A stretch of DNA of 37,159 nucleotides, from contig DJRC01000026.1 of the NCBI GenBank assembly GCA_002437735.1, positions 1,920-39,078 of the forward strand. Reading direction: 5' to 3'. Positions 8,091 through 14,844 of the stretch are shown one piece after another. Numbering within the stretch: position 1 is the first letter of the stretch; each line of letters begins with the position of its first letter. Under the pieces are notes generated by a model. It saw only the letters and a program-made list of their open reading frames with translations, was not told the DNA's origin and did not search any database. The DNA comes from Oscillospiraceae bacterium UBA6370. Lineage in GTDB: Bacteria > Bacillota > Clostridia > Oscillospirales > Oscillospiraceae. The translations under genes were made by a program, and so were the position numbers.

Positions 8091-9887
8091 TTACTTCTGC
8101 TCCTTGTTGTCCACAACGCGCTTGAGCAGGGCGGAGAACTCGTCCACGCTCATCGCGCCGAGGTCGCCGTCCGCGCGGTGGCGCGGGGAGACGGTGCCGT
8201 TCTCCATGTCGCGGTCGCCGACGATGACCATGTAGGGCACCTTCTCGGTCTGCGCGTCGCGGATCTTGCGGCCGATCTTCTCATTGCGGTAGTCGACCTC
8301 GGTGCGGAAGCCCTGCTCCTCGAGCTGCGCGGCGACCTTCTCGCAGTATTCGTTCGCGCGGTCGGTGACGGGCAGGAACTTCGCCTGCACGGGAGCGAGC
8401 CATGCCGGGAACGCGCCCATCGTCTCCTCGATGAGGTAGGCCATGAAGCGGTCGAGGGAGCCGAGGATCGCGCGGTGGAGCACCACGGGCGTCTTTTCCT
8501 CGCCGTTGGAGTCGATATAGGTCAGGTGGAACTTGGCGGGCAGGCAGAAGTCGAGCTGGCAGGTGGACAGCGTGTATTCCGCGCCGACGGCGGGACGCAC
8601 GTTCACGTCCAGCTTGGGGCCGTAGAAGGCCGCCTCGCCGATCTCCTCGGTGTAGTGGATGCCAAGCTCGTTGAGCACCTCGCGCAGGGCGTTCTCGGCG
8701 GTGTTCCACATTTCATCGTCGTCGTGGTACTTCTCCTTGTCCGCCGGGTCGCGCAGCGACAGCACGCAGCGGTAATCCGTGATGCCGAAGTCCTTGTAGG
8801 TCTCAAAGATCAGGTCGCAGACCTTGGAGAACTCGTCCTTGATCTGCTCGGGCGTGACGAACAGGTGCGCGTCGTTCTGGCAGAAGTGGCGGCCGCGCTC
8901 GATGCCCTTGAGCGCGCCGGACGCCTCATAGCGGAAGTCGTGGGCGATCTCGCCGATGCGCACGGGGAGATTGCGGTAAGAGTGGGGCTGGTTGGCGTAG
9001 ATGCGCATATGGTGCGGGCAGTTCATCGGGCGCAGGACGTAGACCTCGTCGTCCACCTCCATCGCGGGGAACATATTCTGCTTGTAGTGATCCCAATGGC
9101 CAGAGGTCTTGTAAAGCTCGACCGTGCCGACGCAGGGCGTGAGCACATGCTGATAGCCCAGCTTGAGCTCCTTGTCGCGGATATAGTTTTCCAGAATGCG
9201 CCAGACCGTGTAGCCCTTGGGCAGGAACATCGGAAGGCCCCGGCCGACTAGCTCGTCGGTCATAAACAGACCCAGCTCGCGGCCGAGCTTGCGGTGGTCG
9301 CGCAGCTTGGCTTCCTCGAGCTTGGCAAGGTACTCGTCCAGCTCGTCCTTCTTCGGGAAGGCGACGCCGTAGATGCGCTGGAGCGTTTCGCGCTTGCTGT
9401 CGCCGCGCCAGTAGGCGGCGTTGCAGGCGGTCAGCTTGATGGCGTTGCCCTTGATGCGGCCGGTGGAATCGAGGTGCGGGCCGGCGCAGAGGTCGGTGAA
9501 CTCGCCCTGCTTATAGAAGCTGATGTGCGCGTCGGCGGGCAGGTCGTTGATGAGCTCGACCTTGAACGGCTCGTCCTTTTCCTCCATGAATCGGATGGCT
9601 TCCTCGCGCGGGAGCTCAAAGCGCTCGAGCTTGAGCTTTTCCTTGCAGATCTTGCGCATCTCGGCCTCGATCTGCTCCAGATGCTCCGGCGTAAAGGCGA
9701 ACGGCGCGAGCAGATCGTAGTAGAAGCCGGTCTCGATGCTGGGACCGATGGCGAGCTTCACCTCGGGCCACAGGCGCTTGACCGCCTGCGCCAGCACATG
9801 GGAGCAGGTATGCCAATAGGTCTTGCGGTATTCGGGATTTTCAAAGCTATACTGATTTTCTTCGTTGATCTTGACTTCTTCGGACAT
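8091..9887 (-). CDS. thrS: Threonine-tRNA ligase lacking the TGS domain
   Basis: 598 residues from the ATG at 9887, where GGAGG stands 8 nt upstream. It charges tRNA(Thr) in the cytoplasm. The protein enters the second additional (editing) domain almost at once: HTCSHVLAQAVKRLWP near residue 30 carries the HxxxH of that domain. Class II motif 2 (FRYEASGALKGIERGRHF), the zinc site around RPMNCPHH and motif 3 (HRAILGSLDRFMAYLIEE) are all present, followed by an anticodon-binding domain. Most bacterial ThrRS are about 640 residues with an N-terminal TGS domain; here that domain is missing, as in some Clostridia. Expression is controlled by the T-box at 9919-10148. Confidence 0.96.
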   Translation of the reverse strand: MSEEVKINEENQYSFENPEYRKTYWHTCSHVLAQAVKRLWPEVKLAIGPSIETGFYYDLLAPFAFTPEHLEQIEAEMRKICKEKLKLERFELPREEAIRFMEEKDEPFKVELINDLPADAHISFYKQGEFTDLCAGPHLDSTGRIKGNAIKLTACNAAYWRGDSKRETLQRIYGVAFPKKDELDEYLAKLEEAKLRDHRKLGRELGLFMTDELVGRGLPMFLPKGYTVWRILENYIRDKELKLGYQHVLTPCVGTVELYKTSGHWDHYKQNMFPAMEVDDEVYVLRPMNCPHHMRIYANQPHSYRNLPVRIGEIAHDFRYEASGALKGIERGRHFCQNDAHLFVTPEQIKDEFSKVCDLIFETYKDFGITDYRCVLSLRDPADKEKYHDDDEMWNTAENALREVLNELGIHYTEEIGEAAFYGPKLDVNVRPAVGAEYTLSTCQLDFCLPAKFHLTYIDSNGEEKTPVVLHRAILGSLDRFMAYLIEETMGAFPAWLAPVQAKFLPVTDRANEYCEKVAAQLEEQGFRTEVDYRNEKIGRKIRDAQTEKVPYMVIVGDRDMENGTVSPRHRADGDLGAMSVDEFSALLKRVVDNKEQK

Positions 9888-9918
9888 TTCAGTTACCTCC
9901 ATTTGACTCTGAGGGTGC

Positions 9919-10148
9919 AAAAAAGCTCCACCCCCGACGGTATCAGGGGTGAAGCATTGTTATACTCCACGGTTCCACCCTGCTTGCGCTCGCGCGCCGC
10001 TTGTGTCCGCTGTAACGGGCGAACCCGTCCCGCTCGTCGCGGGCTGCTCGGGAGTGGTACGGCCGCCGCTCACGCAGGACGCTTGCACCGAAATGCGTCC
10101 CTCTCTGTGCGGTGCTCTGCGGTTTCTTCTCCGTCGATGCCGATTTGA
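9919..10148 (-). promoter_or_regulatory. T-box leader of thrS
   Basis: The minus strand carries the conserved T-box AGGGTGGAACCGTGG (9967-9981), followed by a terminator: GCTTCACCCC (9946-9955) pairs with GGGGTGGAGC (9925-9934), then six Ts (9919-9924). Upstream, a Stem I-like region includes the hairpin GGACGC/GCGTCC and the sequence GTACCAC. ACC at 10056-10058 is a Thr codon followed by a purine and is the likely specifier. Uncharged tRNA(Thr) would stabilise the antiterminator and allow thrS transcription. The specifier is inferred from position and not from a fold. Confidence 0.93.
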
Positions 10149-10156
10149 TGGATAGC

Positions 10157-10185
10157 AGTATACGCCGCCGCCGCGGATTTGTCAA
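10157..10185 (-). promoter_or_regulatory. Promoter of the thrS T-box leader
   Basis: A perfect TTGACA and TATACT on the minus strand with a 17-nt spacer. It begins 10 nt after the stop codon of the upstream small gene. Confidence 0.88.
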
Positions 10186-10194
10186 GAGGCAGGC

Positions 10195-10623
10195 TCAGAA
10201 CTCGGGCGGGCGGTTTTTGCGCAGCTTGTCCTCATCGTCCCTGCCGCCGAAAAGGTTGGAGAAAAAACCGCCGCGCGCCGCTTTCTCCTGTTCGCGCTCC
10301 GTCTCCTTCGCGCGGCGGCGCTGCTCCGCCGCCTTCCATTCGGCGCGGGAGTCCAGCACCTCGCGCGCCGCGTCCCGCAGCAGCGCGGGCGCATCCGGCG
10401 ACTCCAGCAGCGCGCCGAGCTCCTCGTCGGTCCTGCCGCCGCACTCGGCGCGGTAACGGTCCTTCCGGTCCTCGCTGGGCTGATAAAAGCTGTAACGTCC
10501 GCAGCGCGGGCAGATGCACAGCTCCACCTCGATCCCCCGGCCGTCCAGCCAGATGGTGTGAAGCAGCTTTTCCGCCTCCAGCTCATACCCGCAGATACAA
10601 TACTTCGTATCCAAAAGCCCCAT
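10195..10623 (-). CDS. Small cysteine-rich (zinc-ribbon-like) protein, function unknown
   Basis: 142 residues with an ATG at 10623 and a good AGGAGG site. The N-terminal 45 residues hold CICG (Cys9, Cys11) and CICPRCG (Cys36, Cys38, Cys41), a probable zinc-binding fold. A central acidic segment follows, then a highly charged Arg/Glu/Lys helix (about 90-118), then GGFFSNLFGGRDDED. I do not recognise the family. It lies between the hbd terminator and the thrS promoter with no terminator of its own visible, so its transcripts may run into the T-box leader. Codon use matches the host. Confidence 0.75.
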   Translation of the reverse strand: MGLLDTKYCICGYELEAEKLLHTIWLDGRGIEVELCICPRCGRYSFYQPSEDRKDRYRAECGGRTDEELGALLESPDAPALLRDAAREVLDSRAEWKAAEQRRRAKETEREQEKAARGGFFSNLFGGRDDEDKLRKNRPPEF

Positions 10624-10652
10624 CGCCTTCCTCCTCTTTCCCGCTTTTTAAG

Positions 10653-10680
10653 AAAAGAGCCGGTCGAAACCGGCTCTTTT
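10653..10680 (-). terminator. Terminator of crt-hbd
   Basis: A 12-bp stem (10653-10664 with 10669-10680) with loop CGAA and T-runs on both sides. It lies 22 nt after the hbd stop. Confidence 0.9.
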
Positions 10681-10702
10681 TCTGTTATATTTTGTCGAAA
10701 AA

Positions 10703-11539
10703 TTACTTGCTGTAATCATAGAAGCCCTTGCCGGACTTCTTGCCGAGCTGGCCGCCGCGGACCATCTTCTTGAGCAGCAGAGCGGGACGGTACTTGGGAT
10801 CGCCGGTCTCCTCGAGCAGCACGTTCATGATGGCGAGGCAGACGTCCAGACCGATGAAGTCGCCGAGGGCGAGGGGGCCCATGGGATGGTTCGCGCCGAG
10901 CATCATGGCCTTGTCGATGTCCTCGACGGAGGCGACGCCGGTCTCAACGAGGCCGATGGCTTCGTTGATCATAGGGATGAGGATCTTGTTGACGACGAAG
11001 CCGGGAGCCTCGGCGACCTCGACCGGCTGCTTGCCGATCTCCTCGGAGAGCTTGTAGATGAAGTCGAAGGTCTCCTGCGTGGTGTTCGCGCCGCGGATAA
11101 CCTCGACGAGCTTCATGCTGGGAACGGGATTGAAGAAGTGCATACCGATGACGGGGTGCTTGAGGCCAAGACCCATCTCGGTGACGGACAGGGAGGAGGT
11201 GTTGGTGGCAAAGATGGTGGATTCCTTGCACAGCTCATCCAGCTCGCTGAGCATGGCGCGCTTGTACGCCATCTCTTCCTTGGCGCACTCGATGACGAGG
11301 TCGGCATCGGCGGCGGCGGACTTCTCCTCCACGAAGATATTGGCCATCAGGGCATCCTTGGCCCCCTGGGTCATCTTGCCCTTCTCGACGCGCTTCTGCA
11401 GGGAAGCGTCGAGCTTGTCCTTGTGGCGCTGCGCGGAAGCGACGCTGGAAGCGTACATCAGAGTGGTGTGGCCGTGTGCCGCGAAGACCTGCGCGATGCC
11501 GCTGCCCATGGTGCCGGCGCCGAAAACTGCAACTTTCAT
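10703..11539 (-). CDS. hbd: 3-hydroxybutyryl-CoA dehydrogenase
   Basis: 278 residues, the usual length of clostridial Hbd. The Rossmann fold opens with [15 protein letters not shown] (NAD(P) binding, residues 4-17). The catalytic region is [18 protein letters not shown], with His134 and the partner Glu146. The C-terminal helical domain contains [15 protein letters not shown] and [16 protein letters not shown]. It reduces acetoacetyl-CoA to 3-hydroxybutyryl-CoA in butyrate formation. It follows crt by 48 nt with its own AGGAGG site and ends at a strong terminator. Thiolase is not in the window. Confidence 0.94.
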   Translation of the reverse strand: MKVAVFGAGTMGSGIAQVFAAHGHTTLMYASSVASAQRHKDKLDASLQKRVEKGKMTQGAKDALMANIFVEEKSAAADADLVIECAKEEMAYKRAMLSELDELCKESTIFATNTSSLSVTEMGLGLKHPVIGMHFFNPVPSMKLVEVIRGANTTQETFDFIYKLSEEIGKQPVEVAEAPGFVVNKILIPMINEAIGLVETGVASVEDIDKAMMLGANHPMGPLALGDFIGLDVCLAIMNVLLEETGDPKYRPALLLKKMVRGGQLGKKSGKGFYDYSK

Positions 11540-11587
11540 TTTTGTGTTCCTCCTATGAATTGAAATTTATGAATTGTCAAGTAACGC

Positions 11588-12364
11588 TTACTTGTTGGTG
11601 AACGGTTCGTGCTTGCGCTTTTCGAGGAAGGCGCCCATGCCCTCCTGCTGGTCGGCGGTCTGGAAACAGGAGCCGAAGGCCTTCTCCTCGACCACCACAG
11701 CCTCGTCCATCGGGAGGTCGAGCCCCTCGTTGATGGCCTTCTTCGCCGCGCGCACCGCGATGGGCGCGTTCGCCGCGATCTGGGAGGCGAGCTTCTCCGC
11801 CGCAGTGTAGAGCTCCGCGAGCGGATAAACGGCGTTGACCAGACCGATACGCAGCGCCTCGTCCGCCTTGATGTTACGGGCGGTGTAGACCATCTGCTTG
11901 GCCATGCCGGGGCCGACCAGGCGCGCGAGACGCTGGGTGCCGCCGAAGCCGGGGGTGATGCCGAGGCCCGTTTCGGGCTGGCCGAACACGGCGGTATCGG
12001 AGCAGATGCGGAAATCACAGCTCATGGCGAGCTCACAGCCGCCGCCGAGCGCGTAGCCGCCGACCGCCGCGATGGTGGGAATGGGCAGGGTCTCGAGCTT
12101 GCGCATCACGTCGTTGCCCTGCTTGCCGAAGCTCTCGCCCTCAGCCTTGGTGAGGCCCTTCATCTGCGCGATGTCCGCGCCGGCGACGAAGGACTTCTCC
12201 CCCGCGCCGCGCACGATCAAGCAGCGGACGGCGTCGAGGTCGATGGCGTCGAGCGCCGCGTCAAGATCGGCGAGCACCTGCGAGTTGAGCGCGTTGAGCG
12301 CCTCGGGACGGTTGATGATGAGATACGCGACCGCACCCTGCGGTTCATAGGTCACGAAAGACAT
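11588..12364 (-). CDS. crt: Crotonase (3-hydroxybutyryl-CoA dehydratase / enoyl-CoA hydratase)
   Basis: 258 residues, of the enoyl-CoA hydratase superfamily. The oxyanion-hole segment is SFVAGADIAQMKG (residues 58-70). The two catalytic glutamates are in GGGCELAMSCDF (Glu111) and GQPETGLGITPGFGGTQR (Glu131). It dehydrates 3-hydroxybutyryl-CoA to crotonyl-CoA, the substrate of Bcd. It is first gene of the crt-hbd operon, with AGGAGG upstream of the ATG at 12364 and a promoter at 12398-12426. The neighbour hbd makes the butyrate role more likely than fatty-acid oxidation. Confidence 0.93.
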   Translation of the reverse strand: MSFVTYEPQGAVAYLIINRPEALNALNSQVLADLDAALDAIDLDAVRCLIVRGAGEKSFVAGADIAQMKGLTKAEGESFGKQGNDVMRKLETLPIPTIAAVGGYALGGGCELAMSCDFRICSDTAVFGQPETGLGITPGFGGTQRLARLVGPGMAKQMVYTARNIKADEALRIGLVNAVYPLAELYTAAEKLASQIAANAPIAVRAAKKAINEGLDLPMDEAVVVEEKAFGSCFQTADQQEGMGAFLEKRKHEPFTNK

Positions 12365-12397
12365 GGTATGCCCTCCTTGTTTTCTCTTAATGGGGCT

Positions 12398-12426
12398 ATT
12401 ATATGCAATTCCCCCGCGTTTTGCAA
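12398..12426 (-). promoter_or_regulatory. SigA-type promoter of crt-hbd
   Basis: On the minus strand TTGCAA and a perfect TATAAT with a 17-nt spacer. Just upstream, ATTTCA-TT-TGAAAT (12437-12450) is a short inverted repeat that could be an operator. Confidence 0.85.
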
Positions 12427-12558
12427 GAGGAATATCATTTCATTTGAAATTATTTCCAGTTTGGTCGCATTTTTTGCAAGAATTGATTCATTTTCGACAA
12501 TGTAACGCAGTTCCTGCGGCAAATTCCTCTTCGCTGACGGAAAGACTTCATTTTTCTC

Positions 12559-12587
12559 TTGTGTTATCGCCGCGTTTCCGCTATGAT
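12559..12587 (+). promoter_or_regulatory. SigA-type promoter of trmB
   Basis: TTGTGT and TATGAT spaced 17 nt, ending 37 nt before the trmB start codon. It is divergent from the crt promoter. Confidence 0.7.
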
Positions 12588-12624
12588 AGGCAGGAAACGA
12601 ACGCAAAAAGCGAGGTATTTCCCC

Positions 12625-13284
12625 ATGCGAATGAGAAAGAAAAAGAATCTGCTGCCGCGCATGGAGCGCTGCGCGGCGCTGCAGATCAAGGACCCCATCG
12701 CGCACCGCGGCCATTGGCGCGAGCTGATGCCGGAGGCCCGCGAGCTGCGCGTGGAGCTGGGCTGCGGCAAGGGACGCTTCACCGTGGGCACCGCCGCCGT
12801 GGAGCCAGACGTGCTGTTCGTGGCGGTGGAGATGGTGCCCGACGCGATGGTGGTCGCCATGGAGCGCTGCGCCGCCGAGGGGCTTCGGAACGTCCGCTTC
12901 ATCGACGCGAACGCGAACATCCTGCCCGAGTTTTTCGCCCCGGGCGAGGTCGACCGCATCTACATCAACTTCTGCGACCCATGGCCGACGAAGCGCCACG
13001 CCAAGCGCCGCTTGACGCACGGCAATTTCCTCAGGCTCTACCGCAAGGTGCTCAAGGACGGCGGACAGCTCCATTTCAAGACGGACAACGCCCCGCTCTT
13101 CGCCTGGTCGGTGGAGGAGATCCCGCAGTTCGGCTTCACGCTCTCCGAGGTCACGGACGACCTGCACGCGAACGGCGCCGTCGGCGTGATGACCGACTAC
13201 GAGGCGAAGTTCCACGAGCTGGGCACGCCTATCCATCGTCTGGTCGCCACGATGACGCCGTGGGATGAGCCGGAGGAAGAATAA
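12625..13284 (+). CDS. trmB: tRNA (guanine-N7-)-methyltransferase
   Basis: 219 residues from the ATG at 12625, chosen because it follows the promoter and a GAGG site; the open frame extends further upstream but over the promoter. The SAM-binding motif is ELRVELGCGKGRF. The TrmB signature INFCDPWPTKRHAKRRLT (Asp-Pro-Trp-Pro) and the C-terminal TDYEAKFHELGTPI are both present. It methylates guanosine 46 of the tRNA variable loop in the cytoplasm. It is monocistronic and ends in a strong hairpin. It is the last host gene before the accessory island. Confidence 0.95.
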   Translation: MRMRKKKNLLPRMERCAALQIKDPIAHRGHWRELMPEARELRVELGCGKGRFTVGTAAVEPDVLFVAVEMVPDAMVVAMERCAAEGLRNVRFIDANANILPEFFAPGEVDRIYINFCDPWPTKRHAKRRLTHGNFLRLYRKVLKDGGQLHFKTDNAPLFAWSVEEIPQFGFTLSEVTDDLHANGAVGVMTDYEAKFHELGTPIHRLVATMTPWDEPEEE

Positions 13285-13310
13285 CGACCGCGCAACGCGC
13301 GGCAACGAAC

Positions 13311-13347
13311 AAAGGGGGGATTCTCTACCGTAGAGAATCCCCCCTTT
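13311..13347 (+). terminator. Hairpin after trmB, terminator-like
   Basis: A 17-bp perfect stem (13311-13327 with 13331-13347) with a 3-nt loop. The T-tail is only TTT, so it is a terminator by position rather than by a full U-tract. It is followed closely by CAAGGG-CTGCG-CCCTTG (13365-13381). The combined structure looks like an intergenic repeat of the kind scattered in this group. Confidence 0.65.
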
Positions 13348-13516
13348 GGAACCCCAAGAGAGCGCAAGGGCTGCGCCCTTGACCCCACATTGTCAACCCC
13401 TGCGGAAATGATACTGCACGCGCTGCGCAAAGGAGTGCGTGCAATGTTTGATGCGGCTTTCGATTTGGCTTGCGCCTATATCCGCTCAGCCGCTGTTGCT
13501 GCGGGGTTTCGGAAGA

Positions 13517-13801
13517 TCATTTTGCGGCGGCTTCTAAAGCGGTCAGAATTTCTTCGCGCATTTTCTCAAGCTCGCCCTGCTCCAGATGGATGAGCGCGGC
13601 TGCCGCGCCCGATGCCAGCGTGATGATCTTCGTCCGGTATGGCGAGCGGGAAAAGTTACGTCCCCGCATGGCTTCCTTTGCCACGGACAAGGTATCCGCC
13701 AAGACCTGCGATAGAAATGCATGGTCTTTTTCTCCTGCATTTCGGGAGAGAAACAGCAGCTTGCTGTGCATTTTCAAATAGCAAAGCTGATAAATCCCCA
13801 T
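13517..13801 (-). CDS. Small protein of unknown function, divergent from an XRE regulator
   Basis: 94 residues with an ATG at 13801 behind a GGGGGTAGTAAGG site. It starts MGIYQLCYLKMHSKLLFL and ends in an amphipathic helix (LEQGELEKMREEILTAL). It is probably all-helical with no clear signal peptide. I do not recognise the family. A near-consensus promoter with a nested operator lies immediately upstream (13823-13862), and the regulator gene at 13917 is divergent, so this may be a regulated accessory gene of the island. No terminator is obvious downstream. Confidence 0.6.
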   Translation of the reverse strand: MGIYQLCYLKMHSKLLFLSRNAGEKDHAFLSQVLADTLSVAKEAMRGRNFSRSPYRTKIITLASGAAAALIHLEQGELEKMREEILTALEAAAK

Positions 13802-13822
13802 ACCTTACTACCCCCCCAATAT

Positions 13823-13862
13823 CTGATGCAAGCATTATCTAATGCATCAGTCTATATGTCAA
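13823..13862 (-). promoter_or_regulatory. Promoter with overlapping operator for the 13517-13801 gene
   Basis: On the minus strand a perfect TTGACA (13857-13862) and GATAAT (13834-13839) are spaced 17 nt. CTGATGCA (13823-13830) and TGCATCAG (13843-13850) form an 8-bp inverted repeat straddling the -10, and GCATTA-TC-TAATGC is nested inside it. A further palindrome, ATTAGCTAAT, lies at about 13894-13903, next to the XRE gene. The arrangement suits repression by the divergent XRE protein; this is inference. Confidence 0.7.
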
Positions 13863-13916
13863 GAGGAATGCTTCCTTAGAATAGCACTAATTCATTAGCT
13901 AATGGGAGCATGAGAT

Positions 13917-14123
13917 ATGGTGACATTAAATGCACTGGCACTTTTGGAGCGCAAAGGGAAAACAAAATATTGGTTATATCAACAGCTCGGTATGAGCTAC
14001 CAGAACTTCAGCAAAATGGTAAACAACCAAACAAAGTCGATTCGATACGAAAATATTGAGGTCCTTTGTCAGCTTCTTGATTGTACACCAAACGAGCTTT
14101 TTACCTTCACGGACGAGCAATAA
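13917..14123 (+). CDS. XRE/Cro-type helix-turn-helix regulator
   Basis: 68 residues, start ATG at 13917 with GGGAG upstream. The whole protein is one HTH domain: LNALALLERKGKTKYWLYQQLGMSYQNFSKMVNNQTKSIRYENIEVLCQLLDCTPNELF has the usual Cro/CI helix pattern, with the recognition helix around MSYQNFSKMVNN. Small XRE proteins of this type are common on mobile elements of Clostridia and usually repress their own divergent promoters. Palindromes between it and the divergent gene are candidate binding sites. Base composition is more AT-rich than the neighbouring host genes. Confidence 0.88.
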   Translation: MVTLNALALLERKGKTKYWLYQQLGMSYQNFSKMVNNQTKSIRYENIEVLCQLLDCTPNELFTFTDEQ

Positions 14124-14174
14124 TAGCCTCGTAACCCCACCGCAGAGCGGCAGCGGCCCCTCATGTTTTTTCCG

Positions 14175-14268
14175 ACCGCTTTTGCACATACAAAAGCGGT
14201 CCCTGCGGAGCACAGGCGTGCTCTGTCCCGCGCCGCCCAGTGCAAAATGGTTCTCTTCCAAAAGAGAA
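14175..14268. repeat. Cluster of three short inverted repeats
   Basis: The 14124-14347 gap holds three hairpins in a row: ACCGCTTTT/AAAAGCGGT (14175-14183, 14192-14200), GAGCAC/GTGCTC (14208-14213, 14218-14223) and TTCTCTT/AAGAGAA (14251-14257, 14262-14268). The first could end the XRE transcript. The set could instead be a relic of a transfer or replication origin. No gene is visible here. Confidence 0.5.
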
Positions 14269-14347
14269 TCGCCCTTGCGAAAAGGAGAAGGGCAGATGGC
14301 CCCTTTGTTATAAAAAAGAGACGCTCTGGGGGGCGTTCACTTAGGGA

Positions 14348-14527
14348 TTATTGAAAACAACGATATTTTTTGAGTGTCTCCCGTTGTTCTGCCGTCATGG
14401 AGTCATGTTGCCGATCCCGGTTTCGCCCCATTTGTTCGATTAGTTCCTTGATTGCCCAGCTACTTTTCTTGCTCTGTTCCCGGGGATTTATGTTCCCGTA
14501 CCAGAACTCTTCCAGAATGTTACCCAT
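14348..14527 (-). CDS. DUF6809-like small protein
   Basis: 59 residues from the ATG at 14527, with AAGGA at good spacing; an in-frame ATG three codons earlier is possible. The opening MGNILEEFWYGNINPREQ and the ending ETLKKYRCFQ match a family of short proteins common on conjugative elements of Clostridia, which I recall as DUF6809. Function is unknown. It is a marker of mobile DNA and supports the view that 13.4-19.6 kb is acquired. Confidence 0.65.
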   Translation of the reverse strand: MGNILEEFWYGNINPREQSKKSSWAIKELIEQMGRNRDRQHDSMTAEQRETLKKYRCFQ

Positions 14528-14673
14528 ATCACACATCCTTGCAGCGAGAGGCTATGCCATAGAAAGTACAACAAGTCCAGATAACAAGCTGTGAACGAAA
14601 GAAGGCCACACACAACAGGTTATAGAATCTGCTGTGCATCTATTTAGGATAACGGATTCATTTAAAAACCTTC

Positions 14674-14697
14674 AGCTGTGCAAAACAGCTATTTTTA
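14674..14697 (+). terminator. Terminator-like hairpin before the HNH gene
   Basis: AGCTGT-GCAAA-ACAGCT followed by ATTTTTAAAA. No gene clearly ends here on the plus strand, so it may insulate the endonuclease promoter from upstream transcription. Confidence 0.6.
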
Positions 14698-14734
14698 AAA
14701 CGCCATTTTTGTGCAAATAGACGATATTTATTCT

Positions 14735-14818
14735 CCCCGATAAAATATATTGTAAAATTCGGGAGAATCTGATATGATGTGTTCACCCATCCCCGATAAA
14801 TACATTCATTTTATCGGG
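14735..14818 (+). promoter_or_regulatory. Repeated CCCGATAAA operator sites at the endonuclease promoter
   Basis: CCCCGATAAA occurs at 14735-14744 and 14791-14800, and its complement TTTATCGGG at 14810-14818. The last two form a 9-bp inverted repeat. ATTCTCCCC and GGGAGAAT arms flank the -35 region as well. The sites bracket the promoter at 14750-14778, one upstream and one pair in the leader, as expected for control of a restriction gene. The ribbon-helix-helix protein of the methyltransferase operon is the obvious candidate binder; this is inference. Confidence 0.6.
14750..14778 (+). promoter_or_regulatory. Promoter of the HNH endonuclease gene
   Basis: TTGTAA and TATGAT spaced 17 nt, with the start codon about 65 nt downstream. 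Confidence 0.75.
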
Positions 14819-14844
14819 CAAATTGAAAAGAAGGGGTGAATCGT

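Noticed and set aside
14348..14844. Antitoxin-toxin pair formed by the small genes before the HNH gene
   Set aside because: The two small genes are not adjacent, lie on different strands, and neither resembles a toxin.
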